A stretch of 64,000 nt of DNA. Source: a virus. Positions 44,107 to 53,335 of this stretch are shown one piece after another. The DNA lies in IMG/VR virus record IMGVR_UViG_3300019927_000044, positions 1 through 64,000 of that record. One strand, 5' to 3'. A program made the position numbers and the translations under genes. The notes under the pieces are model-generated. The model saw nothing but the letters and a program-made list of their open reading frames with translations, did no database searches and was not told where the DNA came from. Position 1 is the first letter of the stretch. Each line of letters begins with the position of its first letter.

Positions 44107-45986
44107 TGTACGACGGTATGCCCGAGGAACTTCGTGAACTACTCCCTCACGACATTCGTCTTTATATGCGAAATTTGTGGGTTCATCCCAACGACCCAAC
44201 ACGAAGTTACGATTTTTATGATGACGTTGGTCCAGCAGAAGATGAAGACGATGAAGAAGGGCAGTTTCTTCACTATCTTGCTGACGAAGATGGACCACTT
44301 GTTCCGAAAAATTGGGGCGATGTAGTTGTTCTTAATTTCGCTCGTGGGTGTCTAAAAACAACGACGGCGACTGCGGCTGCTGACTGGGGCGTGAGCCAGT
44401 TCCCCATGATTGAAGTTGACATTACTGCACCGCGACAAGAGCAGTTCGGTGAAGTAATGGACAGATTTAAGGGGGCCGTCAAAAACAGCGGCATGGAAAA
44501 GCTACGGACGAAAGACAATATTAGTCACCAGAAGTTCGAGCGCGTACTTGAAGATGATAGCGGTGATACAATTAACGTCGAAGCTGACGTGAAGGCACGT
44601 TCTGCGTGGGGTAGCGGTGACGCACTTCGTGGACTGCACGGCCACTTCGGTATTATTGACGAGTTTCAGGACGTTGACGAATCGATGTTCTCAACGTTCC
44701 TTGAGGCAGTCGACCAGTCTGTTCCGCAAGTTCCGTATTTCCCGACGATTTTCATTATTGGAACGCCGAAGATGGCCAATTCGTTCTTCCATGACCTTTG
44801 GTCAATGTCGGACCAAAAGACGTGGAAACCGTACGAAGATAAAGATGGTGGCGAATGGGTCGAGCAAGACGAGCCAGACGAATTTATCCCACCCGAGCTT
44901 GCTGAACGGCGCGAGGAACTGCACGAAGAAGCAGATGAGTATATTGAATATTTGCATGGCGTTGCGAGAGAGGCTTACAATGAATGGCAGTCGCGTGATG
45001 ATGCGCCACGAGATGTAGCTATTCCAGACGACCTACAATCGATTGTTGCAGAAATCCAGAGCAAGCGTGAGGCTGCATCGTCTATTGAAGGTTATACTGT
45101 TACTGGCTGGCACATCGACCAGTATGCGTCCCCACTGCACGATGATGCAAAGATAGAATTTAAGCGCCAAAAATATACCGAAAAGAAGTTTAAAAACGAG
45201 GTGCTGGCAGAGTTTTACACGCCAGAAAACGACCTGCTTGCCGACACGCACGTTAATGATGCATTTATTGACGACGCTGGCTTCACAAACAGACGGCAGT
45301 ATGATGATAGCACTGTCGTGATGGGCGTTGACTGGGGTGGTGGTAGTTCCGAAGATGCGTCAGATACTGTTATTGTCGTTGGTGAGCAAATCGGTGACGA
45401 TGAGAGTGAGCGAATTGTAGTTCGGGATATCGAATTCCTTGACCCAGACCTCAATAAGCAAGACGAATTGGACGAAGTTGAACAGCGCATACGTGACTAT
45501 GAGGTTGACCGCATTGCGGTGGACGAGGGGTACGGCGCAAAGCAGCGTGAAGACCTGCAAGAAGGGAATAACATCTGGAACGATGATGGATGGGAGTCTG
45601 TATGTGGTATAATTTACGGCAACATCAAAGATAAGGAAAAGCCGAAGTTTAGTGATTCAAGCTTTACTAACTCCGCATACTGTACTGTTGCCCGAACACA
45701 CATGATTGAATCGATGGTCGACTACTTCAAAGATGGGCGGATTGAGATTCCCGCTGCGGATATGGATAACAACCGTGACGGGATGAAACAACAACTTATT
45801 GACCATTTGACTGCCCCGTACACTGATAGGACAGAAACCAGTGGTGGGAAAAAGAAACTAAAAGTGATGGCTGACAGAAACGATGACGCGTTTCAGGCCT
45901 TCACGTATATGTACATCGCTGCTAAGAAATTTGGCAGCACGAGAACGTTGACGAAAATTGGCAGCCATAATCGAACTGGATACTAA
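44106..45986 (+). CDS. terL: Terminase large subunit, 626 aa
   Basis: Packaging ATPase-nuclease. Walker A-type FARGCLKTT (78-86), Walker B FGIIDEFQ (181-188), coupling motif IIGTPK. The C-terminal RNase H-like nuclease has VMGVDWGGG (first Asp), the second acidic site near VDRIAVDEGYG, and the last Asp in RNDDAFQAF. Length is in the usual range. It overlaps the preceding and following genes by one base each, in the order TerL-portal conserved in tailed viruses. Confidence 0.93.
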   Translation: MYDGMPEELRELLPHDIRLYMRNLWVHPNDPTRSYDFYDDVGPAEDEDDEEGQFLHYLADEDGPLVPKNWGDVVVLNFARGCLKTTTATAAADWGVSQFPMIEVDITAPRQEQFGEVMDRFKGAVKNSGMEKLRTKDNISHQKFERVLEDDSGDTINVEADVKARSAWGSGDALRGLHGHFGIIDEFQDVDESMFSTFLEAVDQSVPQVPYFPTIFIIGTPKMANSFFHDLWSMSDQKTWKPYEDKDGGEWVEQDEPDEFIPPELAERREELHEEADEYIEYLHGVAREAYNEWQSRDDAPRDVAIPDDLQSIVAEIQSKREAASSIEGYTVTGWHIDQYASPLHDDAKIEFKRQKYTEKKFKNEVLAEFYTPENDLLADTHVNDAFIDDAGFTNRRQYDDSTVVMGVDWGGGSSEDASDTVIVVGEQIGDDESERIVVRDIEFLDPDLNKQDELDEVEQRIRDYEVDRIAVDEGYGAKQREDLQEGNNIWNDDGWESVCGIIYGNIKDKEKPKFSDSSFTNSAYCTVARTHMIESMVDYFKDGRIEIPAADMDNNRDGMKQQLIDHLTAPYTDRTETSGGKKKLKVMADRNDDAFQAFTYMYIAAKKFGSTRTLTKIGSHNRTGY

Positions 45987-47662
45987 TGACAGAAGAATTT
46001 GATATTGGTGTCAGTGCAGAAACTGACGCTACGACATCGTTTGAACTTGGACGTGTAGCAACACATCAGTATTCCGAACGCACTGCGGAGCGGACTGCTG
46101 GTGTTGGAACCGAAGAGGGTGACAGTGCCGATGAAATTGACCCACGTCGGCTGATGGGCGACCCGACTGTTAATAAAATACGTTGGCTATATCGCACATC
46201 GCTGGCACAGACACTTGTCAATAAACCAGTCGATGATGCATTTAAAAATGGCTACGAAATAGAACACGACGGTAATCGTGACATTCAGTCGCTACTTGAT
46301 GGTCTTGACTGGGAACAGCACTACAAAGACGTGAAGAAAAAGGCACGTCGTGATGGATTTGCACTATCGTTCTTTGTTCTTGAGGATAATAGCGATGGTG
46401 TGTGGGAGGACCCAATGAAAGACGACGTGACTGTTAGTTCTGTCAAAAAGCTTGAAATAGAGACACTTGACAGTCTTGCAACGTTTAAGGCCAGTCACGA
46501 CGCTATTCCTGCGGGTGCTGATGCTGACCCACTTGAAGGTCTTCCACACGACGACTATGAGATTCGTCCAACTGGTATTGTGATGGACACTGACCCCACA
46601 TCTGAAACATACAAAGAACCACTTGGTTATCTCATTGGTCCGAAAGACTGGATTGAGGAGCATGACCCGTCTGGTGTGAAATTCTATCATCGCAATCGCT
46701 TTATCCACCACGTTGAGAACCGTACCGTGGATGGCGATATTAGCGATGATAGTCTGGGTCGCTGGGAAGGTGACAGCGTACTTGTCTCTTCGTATCATCT
46801 TCTTGACGGTATGAAGAAAGGTAACTGGGCGACAATGCAGACAGTATTCCGTTATGCTGCAAAGCTATACCACGTTGCCTTACCCGAAGACGCTGACGAA
46901 GACGACTGGGAGCAGGCCAATGAGAACATGCAGAATCTCAATGCCAAGTCAGAGCTTGTTACGCCAGCTGGCTACGAAATTGATGATTTCCAGACTGATG
47001 GTCAACTGGACCCAGAGCCGTACTTTGACGTGCTATTCGAGCAAGTCTGTGCGTCTAATGAGATGACCAAATCTGTTTTGTTTGGCACACAAAGCGGTAC
47101 TGTCAGTGGGTCTGAAACTGATATCAAAAATTACTTTAACAAAGTCGAGCGGATGCGTCATGGGTCTATTGACAGAGACATGCATAAATTTGTTAACAAG
47201 TCGATACAACTTGTTGACAATCGTGCAAGTAGCGATTACGACCTTGATTTTACAATTGAGTGGGGACCACTATTTCAGCTATCGCAGCTTGATAGGGCAG
47301 AGCAGCTATCCCGAACGATGGGGACGCTGGCCTCGGCTATCAATAACTTCATCCTGACGCCAGAAGAAGCCCGTGAGATTCTGAAAGAGGAGTGGGCTGA
47401 CGTTGACATTGACTGGTCTGATAGTTTCAGTGAAGAAGAAACTGACTTCCTCAAAACGCTGAACATTGCCCAGCTTGGTACTGAGGCTGCATTACCAGAC
47501 GGTGAGGGTGGCAGCGACGGAAATCCCGCTGTCGGGCAGAATGGTGGGGGCAACCCTCGCGGAAATACTATATCATCCGAACAACCAACGACTGATAACT
47601 TAAGCGATGAAGACAAAAGTGATATAGCACGGAGAGTTGTGGAGATGATAGAAAATGAGTGA
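45986..47662 (+). CDS. Portal protein, 558 aa
   Basis: Located right after terL. Pattern of DUF1073-type portals: WLYRTSLAQTLVNKPVDDAF, YKDVKKKARRDGFALSFFVL, a stem-like helical region and LFGTQSGTVSGSETDIKNYF, then LTPEEAREIL. It forms the dodecameric DNA entry ring. The last 30 residues (SEQPTTDNLSDEDKSDIARR, ending MIENE) have a second, diverged copy at the end of the HNH pseudogene downstream. Confidence 0.88.
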   Translation: MTEEFDIGVSAETDATTSFELGRVATHQYSERTAERTAGVGTEEGDSADEIDPRRLMGDPTVNKIRWLYRTSLAQTLVNKPVDDAFKNGYEIEHDGNRDIQSLLDGLDWEQHYKDVKKKARRDGFALSFFVLEDNSDGVWEDPMKDDVTVSSVKKLEIETLDSLATFKASHDAIPAGADADPLEGLPHDDYEIRPTGIVMDTDPTSETYKEPLGYLIGPKDWIEEHDPSGVKFYHRNRFIHHVENRTVDGDISDDSLGRWEGDSVLVSSYHLLDGMKKGNWATMQTVFRYAAKLYHVALPEDADEDDWEQANENMQNLNAKSELVTPAGYEIDDFQTDGQLDPEPYFDVLFEQVCASNEMTKSVLFGTQSGTVSGSETDIKNYFNKVERMRHGSIDRDMHKFVNKSIQLVDNRASSDYDLDFTIEWGPLFQLSQLDRAEQLSRTMGTLASAINNFILTPEEAREILKEEWADVDIDWSDSFSEEETDFLKTLNIAQLGTEAALPDGEGGSDGNPAVGQNGGGNPRGNTISSEQPTTDNLSDEDKSDIARRVVEMIENE

Positions 47663-48422
47663 ATGTCCAAGTTGTGACAAAACTTTTCAAACTGATTCAG
47701 GAATGAAATCACACCACACGCAAGTACATAATGAAAGTTTATGTATGATAGAAGTGGGCTGTGCAAATTGTAATGAACTATTTTCTGCCCACGAATATAA
47801 GATAGAACGTTCAGATAATTTGTTTTGTTCTCAAGAATGTCAGTCAGAATATAAAAAAGACAATGAATATTTACACCCTCCCACATATGAGGGTAAAGAA
47901 CATCCACAATTTGATTCTACTAAAATAAATTGTTGTTGATGTGATAAAATATATTTACAACATGATTATAAAATAGAACAAAATGAAAACAATTTTTGTT
48001 CTGTCGGTTGTCGTGCAGAATGGCAATCTGAAAACGTTGTAGGAGAATCACACCACCAATGGAGTGGTGGTAAAAATAAATATAACAAAGGTTGGGAAAG
48101 AAAAAGAATTAATGCAATAGTCCACTCTGATGGAAGATGTAAATCGTGTGGAATATCAGAAAAAGAACATATTAATAAAAATGGTTTTGGTCTTCATGTT
48201 CATCATATAATACCATTAAAAGAGTTTGATGACCAAAACAGAGCACATCAGTTAGATAATCTTATGCCCTTATGTATTAATTGCCATATGAGAGTAGAAA
48301 ATTCTGGCGGGATGGAGCAAGGTCAGCAAACGGCAAGTGAGCAGCCAGAAAATGACGGACTTTCGCGCCGAGACATTGACAGAATTGCAGAACGAACGGC
48401 AGAAATAATTCAAAACGAATGA
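47655..48422 (+). pseudogene. HNH endonuclease gene with in-frame TGA, carrying a portal-like tail
   Basis: ATG 47655 starts CPSC and a C2H2 finger; a second module CANCNELFSAHEYKIE follows. An in-frame TGA (47937-47939) falls inside the third module, between Cys residues, after which the frame continues as CDKIYLQHDYKIE, then the HNH core (CKSCG, HVHHIIPLKEF, NLMPLCINCH). The last about 35 residues (ASEQPENDGLSRRDIDRIAE, ending IQNE) resemble the portal C-terminus, not a nuclease. AT-rich; an invasion at the portal 3' end. Confidence 0.75.
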
Positions 48423-48462
48423 CACAGAATGTTACATTAATATTAAAATGATAACAATTATT

Positions 48463-48472
48463 TGTCATTACG
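48463..48472 (+). promoter_or_regulatory. Late promoter motif variant TGTCATTACG (copy 2)
   Basis: One mismatch to TGTCAGTACG, followed by GTATATATG. The next ATG (48494) lies 31 nt from its start and has its own GAGGAG ribosome-binding site. Confidence 0.55.
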
Positions 48473-48493
48473 GTATATATGAGGAGTAACACA

Positions 48494-48802
48494 ATGGGAG
48501 AATCATTCACAGTTTCGGAAGGCGACGTTCCTGATGGTGACGACTTTGTTGCGACAAAAGAAGGGCAGAATACAGAGTTTGTCGCAAAGTCTTTTGTACT
48601 TGGTGGAGAATTTGAAATTTATTGGGAACGTGATACGGATGGTGATGGAAACTATGAAGTGTCGGTGCTGCTTGATACGTTAGGGCAGGGCATTTCAACT
48701 GGTAATGATATCCCAGTTGATGAGTTTTTCCGCTCACGACTTCGATGTAAAAATGTTAGTGGCGATACCGCAGATATTAGTGTTATGGGGGAACGTTTAT
48801 GA
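48494..48802 (+). CDS. Hypothetical beta-rich structural protein, 102 aa
   Basis: ATG 48494 follows GAGGAG by 7 nt; the ATG at 48479 overlaps that site and is less likely. Beta-rich (GGEFEIYWERDTDGDGNYEV). It lies between portal and protease, where head decoration or fibre proteins are often found. Overlaps the next gene by ATGA. Confidence 0.6.
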   Translation: MGESFTVSEGDVPDGDDFVATKEGQNTEFVAKSFVLGGEFEIYWERDTDGDGNYEVSVLLDTLGQGISTGNDIPVDEFFRSRLRCKNVSGDTADISVMGERL

Positions 48803-49332
48803 GTGGGCTTAATCCAACTGGTCTGGGTAATACTGAAAACTTTTCTAACGTAAAAGCTGAATCGGTTAATGCAGAGCAATCATCTCTTAAAAACGTATCA
48901 TCTGAAATAATTTCAAAAAATTTAAAAACTGATATTGATGTTAATGAATATGAATTTATTTCTATTTTAATCAAAAATCTTTATTCTGGTAATAATGAAA
49001 ATATTATATTTCGTATAAATAATAATACAAATAAAATATATAATAATATTTTTGAATACGGTTCATCAGTTAAAAATTATTGGGTTGTGGCTTCAAACAC
49101 GTCTTCTGAAAATCGTTATTCTGGAAAAATAGATATATTTTCAGGAGATAATATTAATGGCAATTCTCCTATAACAATTTCTAATCATGGAAATTTAAAA
49201 AAAGTTAATAACACTAAAATAAAAAATGGACACACAACAAATAATGTTAGTATGAATTCCATTCAAATCAATACAACTGGTACAGAAAACTTATCATCAA
49301 CAAAATTTGTTGTCATAGGTTATAAATATTAA
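48799..49332 (+). CDS. Asn-rich protein of foreign composition, 177 aa
   Basis: About every fifth residue is Asn and most codons end in A or T (for example RINNNTNKIYNNIFEYG). Composition is far from the acidic viral norm, so recent acquisition is likely. Beta-strand pattern with many N, S, T and I suggests a surface or fibre protein. Followed by a T-rich end and a late promoter. Not recognised. Confidence 0.65.
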   Translation: MSGLNPTGLGNTENFSNVKAESVNAEQSSLKNVSSEIISKNLKTDIDVNEYEFISILIKNLYSGNNENIIFRINNNTNKIYNNIFEYGSSVKNYWVVASNTSSENRYSGKIDIFSGDNINGNSPITISNHGNLKKVNNTKIKNGHTTNNVSMNSIQINTTGTENLSSTKFVVIGYKY

Positions 49333-49360
49333 AAAAAAATATTTGACAGAATATATTACC

Positions 49361-49380
49361 TGTCAGTACGATATAAACGA
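49361..49380 (+). promoter_or_regulatory. Late promoter motif TGTCAGTACG plus ATATAAACGA (copy 3)
   Basis: The 10-mer at 49361-49370 is directly followed by a TATA-like ATATAAACGA; ATG 49395 is 34 nt from the motif start. Confidence 0.7.
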
Positions 49381-49394
49381 GACAGGTTGCTTCT

Positions 49395-50918
49395 ATGACT
49401 GACATTGTACGAAGTCACGACACTGGAATTAACGCGCTTGCAGACGCGGGTGGTGTCGTAGAGAGCGCGGATGGTGAAAGTGTCTCATTTGACTGGGACG
49501 AGCAACACGTCGTTACTGTTGATGCGCCAGCCGACCTGAAAGGTGCATTTGATACCGACAAGTTCTACAAAATTACCGATGCCGTTGTTGCGAGGCCGAT
49601 TAAACAGCGGTATATTAAAGATGGCGAACTTGTCACAATGGTCAAAGCGGCTGACGAGCTTCGAAAAGCTGCATGGTCGTTTGACAATTCACCATACACC
49701 ATCGGCCATCCTAACACTGGGATGGTCAAGGATGTGAACGACATCCACGGGTTCTGGCGCAACGTTCAGTACGACACTGACGATGCAGAAATGGTTGCGA
49801 ATCTTTATATTCCAGTCACAGACGACGAGGCTGTTGACTATATTGAAGAAAATAAAGACGTATCGGTTGGATTTTACAACCGAGAGGCCGCTATTGACAG
49901 TTACGATGGCGACCTTGGGCCTCTTGTCGAAGATACCAGCGATGTAGATGGCGTTCAGACAGATATTCTTGGCAATCATATCGCTGGTGTTGAGCGCGGA
50001 CGATGCAGTGGTGAAGATGGATGCGGACTTGATGACGCCTCTCATGGTGTCATCAAACAGACTGATTCTATGACAGACGAGTATTCTATCGTTGGTGATA
50101 GTTCTGTCGACTTTACGACAGACTATACTGACGACGAGGGCCAGTATTTTGCAGTTGCGCCCGACGAGAATCCAGACGACGAACCAAAATTCCCTGTCAA
50201 TAGTTGTTCTGATGTGGAAGACGCATGGCACTTTGCTATTCGAGAGCGAGGTGACATTGACATTTCATTTGGAACGCTAAAAGAGCGCATTCAGTCGAGA
50301 GCGAGCAATCTTGACTGTGATGTACCATCCGAAGACGAATCGGATGATGGGGAAACTGACAATTCTTGTGGTTGCGGTACGACACAAACAATGGACGAAG
50401 ACTTTAAGCTTCCACAAGCCAGTATCGACGCGCTGGCTGAGGAGAACGATAAGGTTGCACAGCTAATTGAAGAACGAGACGAATATGAGTCTGCGCTTGA
50501 CGAGCGGCGTGAGCGTATTGACGACGCGTTCGATTCTGCCGAAAACTTTGACATCGACCTTGACGAAGATGAGTGTCGGTGCGATGGTGTTAAGCAGATT
50601 GTTGAAGACCTTGACGAGCAGATTGACGAGGTTGAAGACCTTCGAGACGAACTTTCCGAATATCGGGAAGACGAAATCGAAGAGAAGCTTGACGAACTTG
50701 AAGACTTTGGTGCTGACCGTGAAGAGATGAAGGAAATGGCCGACGAGGCCGAAAACCCTATTTCGGAACTGGACAGCGAGCTTGAGCGGTGGGAGACTAT
50801 CGCTGAAAACGTTGACGACAGCACCGTGAAGAATACTGAGTCTGGTACCGAGTCTACACCAGACACGACAGTTGAATCCAGTGGCACGCGAAGTTACGGT
50901 CGCGGTCACGGGGCATAA
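49395..50918 (+). CDS. Prohead protease and scaffold fusion (DUF2213-like), 507 aa
   Basis: The N-terminal 200 residues follow the DUF2213 head-maturation pattern: YTIGHPNTGMVKDVNDIHGF, NKDVSVGFYNRE, QTDILGNHIAGVERGRCSGE (with His and Cys/Ser active-site candidates). The C-terminal 180 residues are a long acidic coiled coil (EQIDEVEDLRDELSEYREDE) as in scaffolds. Proteases fused to scaffold act early in head assembly and then degrade it. Late promoter upstream. Confidence 0.78.
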   Translation: MTDIVRSHDTGINALADAGGVVESADGESVSFDWDEQHVVTVDAPADLKGAFDTDKFYKITDAVVARPIKQRYIKDGELVTMVKAADELRKAAWSFDNSPYTIGHPNTGMVKDVNDIHGFWRNVQYDTDDAEMVANLYIPVTDDEAVDYIEENKDVSVGFYNREAAIDSYDGDLGPLVEDTSDVDGVQTDILGNHIAGVERGRCSGEDGCGLDDASHGVIKQTDSMTDEYSIVGDSSVDFTTDYTDDEGQYFAVAPDENPDDEPKFPVNSCSDVEDAWHFAIRERGDIDISFGTLKERIQSRASNLDCDVPSEDESDDGETDNSCGCGTTQTMDEDFKLPQASIDALAEENDKVAQLIEERDEYESALDERRERIDDAFDSAENFDIDLDEDECRCDGVKQIVEDLDEQIDEVEDLRDELSEYREDEIEEKLDELEDFGADREEMKEMADEAENPISELDSELERWETIAENVDDSTVKNTESGTESTPDTTVESSGTRSYGRGHGA

Positions 50919-50920
50919 TC

Positions 50921-50930
50921 TGTCAGTACG
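50921..50930 (+). promoter_or_regulatory. Late promoter motif TGTCAGTACG (copy 4)
   Basis: Begins 3 nt after the stop of the protease-scaffold gene; ATTAATACAG follows, and a GGAG ribosome-binding site precedes ATG 50968. It should drive decoration and capsid genes. Confidence 0.7.
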
Positions 50931-50967
50931 ATTAATACAGACGGAGACATAACGGAGATACTATATT

Positions 50968-51534
50968 ATGGCAGTTGAACGCTACGTTGAACAGGCTGAC
51001 CGTTCCCCGCTATCGGGTATTGTTGACGAAGACATTTACGCTGGTGAACTGACCAGCGATGGTGGCAGTGGTGTCACCGCCTTCGTTTACGCCGATGCGA
51101 ATGAAACGCTTGGCCTTGCACGATATGATGGACAGGCATTTGCACGAGAACACGAGGATGAAGTTCGGGAAGACAAGTACGTCGCTGGTGATGCCCAGCG
51201 TGAGCGTGCCCAGTACCACCCGAACGAATCTGACGCCCGTGTGAACGTTCGCACGGCGGAAGATAATGGCGTCGACCCCGCACCGTCGATTGGACATCGG
51301 GATGTTGTCGGTGTCATTGACGCGGCTGGTGGGACTGCTGACTCTGCGGCTGAGTTTAGCGGGCGCATTGTTCAGGAGGGTTACACTGACGATGCGGCAA
51401 CGACGTACGACCGAGATACTGGCAACTTTAAGGCTATTGGCTATGCCTACCGTCCTGCACAGCAGGCGGGCAACAGCGTGACTGAGTTTGACCGACCAAC
51501 TCGTGTCGTGCTTTTCGGAGAAATTAAGGAGTAA
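50968..51534 (+). CDS. Head decoration protein candidate, 188 aa
   Basis: Gly/Ala/Asp-rich, beta-rich protein located between protease-scaffold and major capsid genes, where decoration proteins sit in many tailed viruses. GC-rich with a good ribosome-binding site (CGGAG), signs of high expression. No motif beyond that. It may trimerise on the capsid surface. Confidence 0.6.
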   Translation: MAVERYVEQADRSPLSGIVDEDIYAGELTSDGGSGVTAFVYADANETLGLARYDGQAFAREHEDEVREDKYVAGDAQRERAQYHPNESDARVNVRTAEDNGVDPAPSIGHRDVVGVIDAAGGTADSAAEFSGRIVQEGYTDDAATTYDRDTGNFKAIGYAYRPAQQAGNSVTEFDRPTRVVLFGEIKE

Positions 51535-51541
51535 TTAACTA

Positions 51542-52654
51542 ATGGCAACGACTTCTTTCCATACTGAAGAAGATTTCACTGAACAGGTTAGTCCCGACGA
51601 AGACCTCATGCTTGAGCGTGAGGGTCGTGACCGTCGTGGTGTCCGTCGAGAGATGGCCCCACTGAATGTCATGGAGCGTGGGACGCGAAAGATTGAGGAA
51701 GGCGATGGGACGTATGTGCAGCACGATTCGTCCATGCCGACTGGTACCACTGGCGTTGGCGAGGTTCTTGGCAACGTCGACATCGTTCGGTACCTCGGTG
51801 ACGAAGTGCTGATTCCGCGTATGACGCACTCCATGGCGCTTGACGCCGAAGACCTTGACCTTGGCAATGCCAATGAAAAGGTCCAGCGAGCGCAGGATAC
51901 CGTCATGGAGATGTTCGACATTCAGGCGGACCTACAGTTCCTCAAAGGCATTACCGATGAGGAAGGTAACGAGGTTCAGCCCGATATCTTCTCGTGGCTT
52001 GATAACAACATCCCGAGCGGAAATGTTATCGACGCGACGAACTACACGTCGGACTATTCGCTGTCGAACGGACAGCCGTCGAACATTATCCAGCGTGTTG
52101 CCTACCAGAACACGCAGGGTATCTATGCCGACGACGCATGGGACATGGCGCTGTGGAAGCATCCTGTAGAGGCACTGTGGAACACGATTGACGACAACAG
52201 CGGCTTCGCGCTTCAGAGTCAGTGGGTTGACATGGGCGCTGACGCGGCTGGTGTCGGTAACTCTGTCGTTGGCGATACGGTCAAGATTCCGAATCAGGTT
52301 GGTCTTCGCACCGCGCCCGACCAGCCCGATAGTCTTCAGTTCGACATCGACTTCCCGACTCGTCAGAACTCCTCGTACGACTCGCCCATTGGTGACATCG
52401 AAGGGTTCACGGATGACGACGACGTGATGTACCTCATCCCCGACCACGGTGGGGACTTCTTCTCGATGTACGAGCATCCCGAACCCACGCTTATTCAGGA
52501 GCCTGTCCGCAAGAACGGCGGGCGTCTTGAGTACGAGTACTACTGGCGTGCTGGTCAGGCATTCGGCTTCGGTTCCCACAAGACCGACGACGGTGCTGGT
52601 GGCGATGTTGCGTACGATGCCATCAAGATTGAGAACGTCTCTGCGCTATTCTAA
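51542..52654 (+). CDS. Major capsid protein, HK97-like, 370 aa
   Basis: Position after protease and decoration genes, AAGGAG ribosome-binding site, highest GC of the window and length near 370 aa point to the major capsid protein. The N-terminal helix region is acidic and could be a delta domain (EDLMLEREGRDRRGVRREM). Central DIQADLQFLKGITDEEG and the C-terminal P/A-domain-like WRAGQAFGFG fit an HK97 fold, though the fold is not provable here. Ends NVSALF. Confidence 0.85.
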   Translation: MATTSFHTEEDFTEQVSPDEDLMLEREGRDRRGVRREMAPLNVMERGTRKIEEGDGTYVQHDSSMPTGTTGVGEVLGNVDIVRYLGDEVLIPRMTHSMALDAEDLDLGNANEKVQRAQDTVMEMFDIQADLQFLKGITDEEGNEVQPDIFSWLDNNIPSGNVIDATNYTSDYSLSNGQPSNIIQRVAYQNTQGIYADDAWDMALWKHPVEALWNTIDDNSGFALQSQWVDMGADAAGVGNSVVGDTVKIPNQVGLRTAPDQPDSLQFDIDFPTRQNSSYDSPIGDIEGFTDDDDVMYLIPDHGGDFFSMYEHPEPTLIQEPVRKNGGRLEYEYYWRAGQAFGFGSHKTDDGAGGDVAYDAIKIENVSALF

Positions 52655-52733
52655 CATGACGGTGGGAACTGATAGCGCAGATGCAGAGCGGACTCATGCT
52701 ACGCAGAGTCCGAAAGTCTCTGCGCTATTCTAA
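52637..52733 (+). promoter_or_regulatory. 18-bp repeat and alternative hairpins after the capsid gene
   Basis: GTCTCTGCGCTATTCTAA is present twice (52637-52654 and 52716-52733). Between them, ATAGCGCAG (52672-52680) is complementary to CTGCGCTAT in either copy, so two exclusive hairpins can form. Pairing with the second copy would bury the bases next to the GGAG of the following gene. An inner stem CGGACTC/GAGTCCG also forms. Confidence 0.6.
52656..52733 (+). CDS. Possible 25-aa ORF ending like the capsid protein
   Basis: MTVGTDSADAERT... ends KVSALF, matching the last residues of the capsid protein because of the 18-bp repeat. No ribosome-binding site of its own is seen. It may be only the spacer of the switch. 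Confidence 0.3.
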   Translation: MTVGTDSADAERTHATQSPKVSALF

Positions 52734-52745
52734 GGAGTTGTGGCA

Positions 52746-52913
52746 ATGGGTTCCGAAGAATCGTACGAACGACCATTGCCAAAACGCAATCGGGAAGATA
52801 TTGACCAAAATAGCAAGAAAATTGACTGGCTCATGAAACTTGGCATTTTGGTCAGTGGCTATATGATTAACGATGGTGCGAATCTCGTAACTGACTTAGC
52901 TCAATTCATTTAA
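52746..52913 (+). CDS. Small protein with hydrophobic C-terminus, 55 aa
   Basis: ATG 52746 is preceded by AAGGAG. A basic N-terminal half (RPLPKRNREDIDQNSKKIDW) is followed by a hydrophobic helix (LMKLGILVSGYMI). Overlaps the next gene as TAATG. Function is unknown. Confidence 0.6.
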   Translation: MGSEESYERPLPKRNREDIDQNSKKIDWLMKLGILVSGYMINDGANLVTDLAQFI

Positions 52914-53335
52914 TGGCACTACCAACATTTGCGGTCACGGACGACAGTGAACTACAGACAGACGTTCGTGACCTGACATCATACAACGATTCGCCAGATG
53001 AACTGCCAGCAACGCAGTTTGACGGCATTATCCGTAGTGCTAAACGGACGCTCTATGTAAAAACTGGGTCGGATAAATGGTACGACGATACGGCCTATGG
53101 TAATGCGCTTGTCATGATGGCGGCGCTAAAGGCAAAAGAGGCCGTTGAGAACGTCAATATTGATTCGTACGGCATTGCCGATGAATCACTGTCGTTCCAT
53201 AATGCTGACCCAGATGATAGCCAGCAGATTCGGTCGTGGAGCGGTGAACTAAACGAGTCGCTTGAGAAATCTGACGTACAGTTCGACAACGAGCAAGACT
53301 TGGCGTTCAGTAACACAAGCTCATACATAGGATAA
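52913..53335 (+). CDS. Head-tail connector (adaptor), 140 aa
   Basis: All-helical protein of the size and position of the gp6/gp15-like adaptor that docks under the portal. Pattern DELPATQFDGIIRSAKRTLY then ALVMMAALKAKEAVENV. Overlaps the next gene by one base. Confidence 0.65.
   Translation: MALPTFAVTDDSELQTDVRDLTSYNDSPDELPATQFDGIIRSAKRTLYVKTGSDKWYDDTAYGNALVMMAALKAKEAVENVNIDSYGIADESLSFHNADPDDSQQIRSWSGELNESLEKSDVQFDNEQDLAFSNTSSYIG

Noticed and set aside
50291-50887. Ser-rich minus-strand frame opposite the protease-scaffold gene
   Set aside because: Serine-rich translation is the expected complement of Glu/Asp coiled-coil codons; no promoter.
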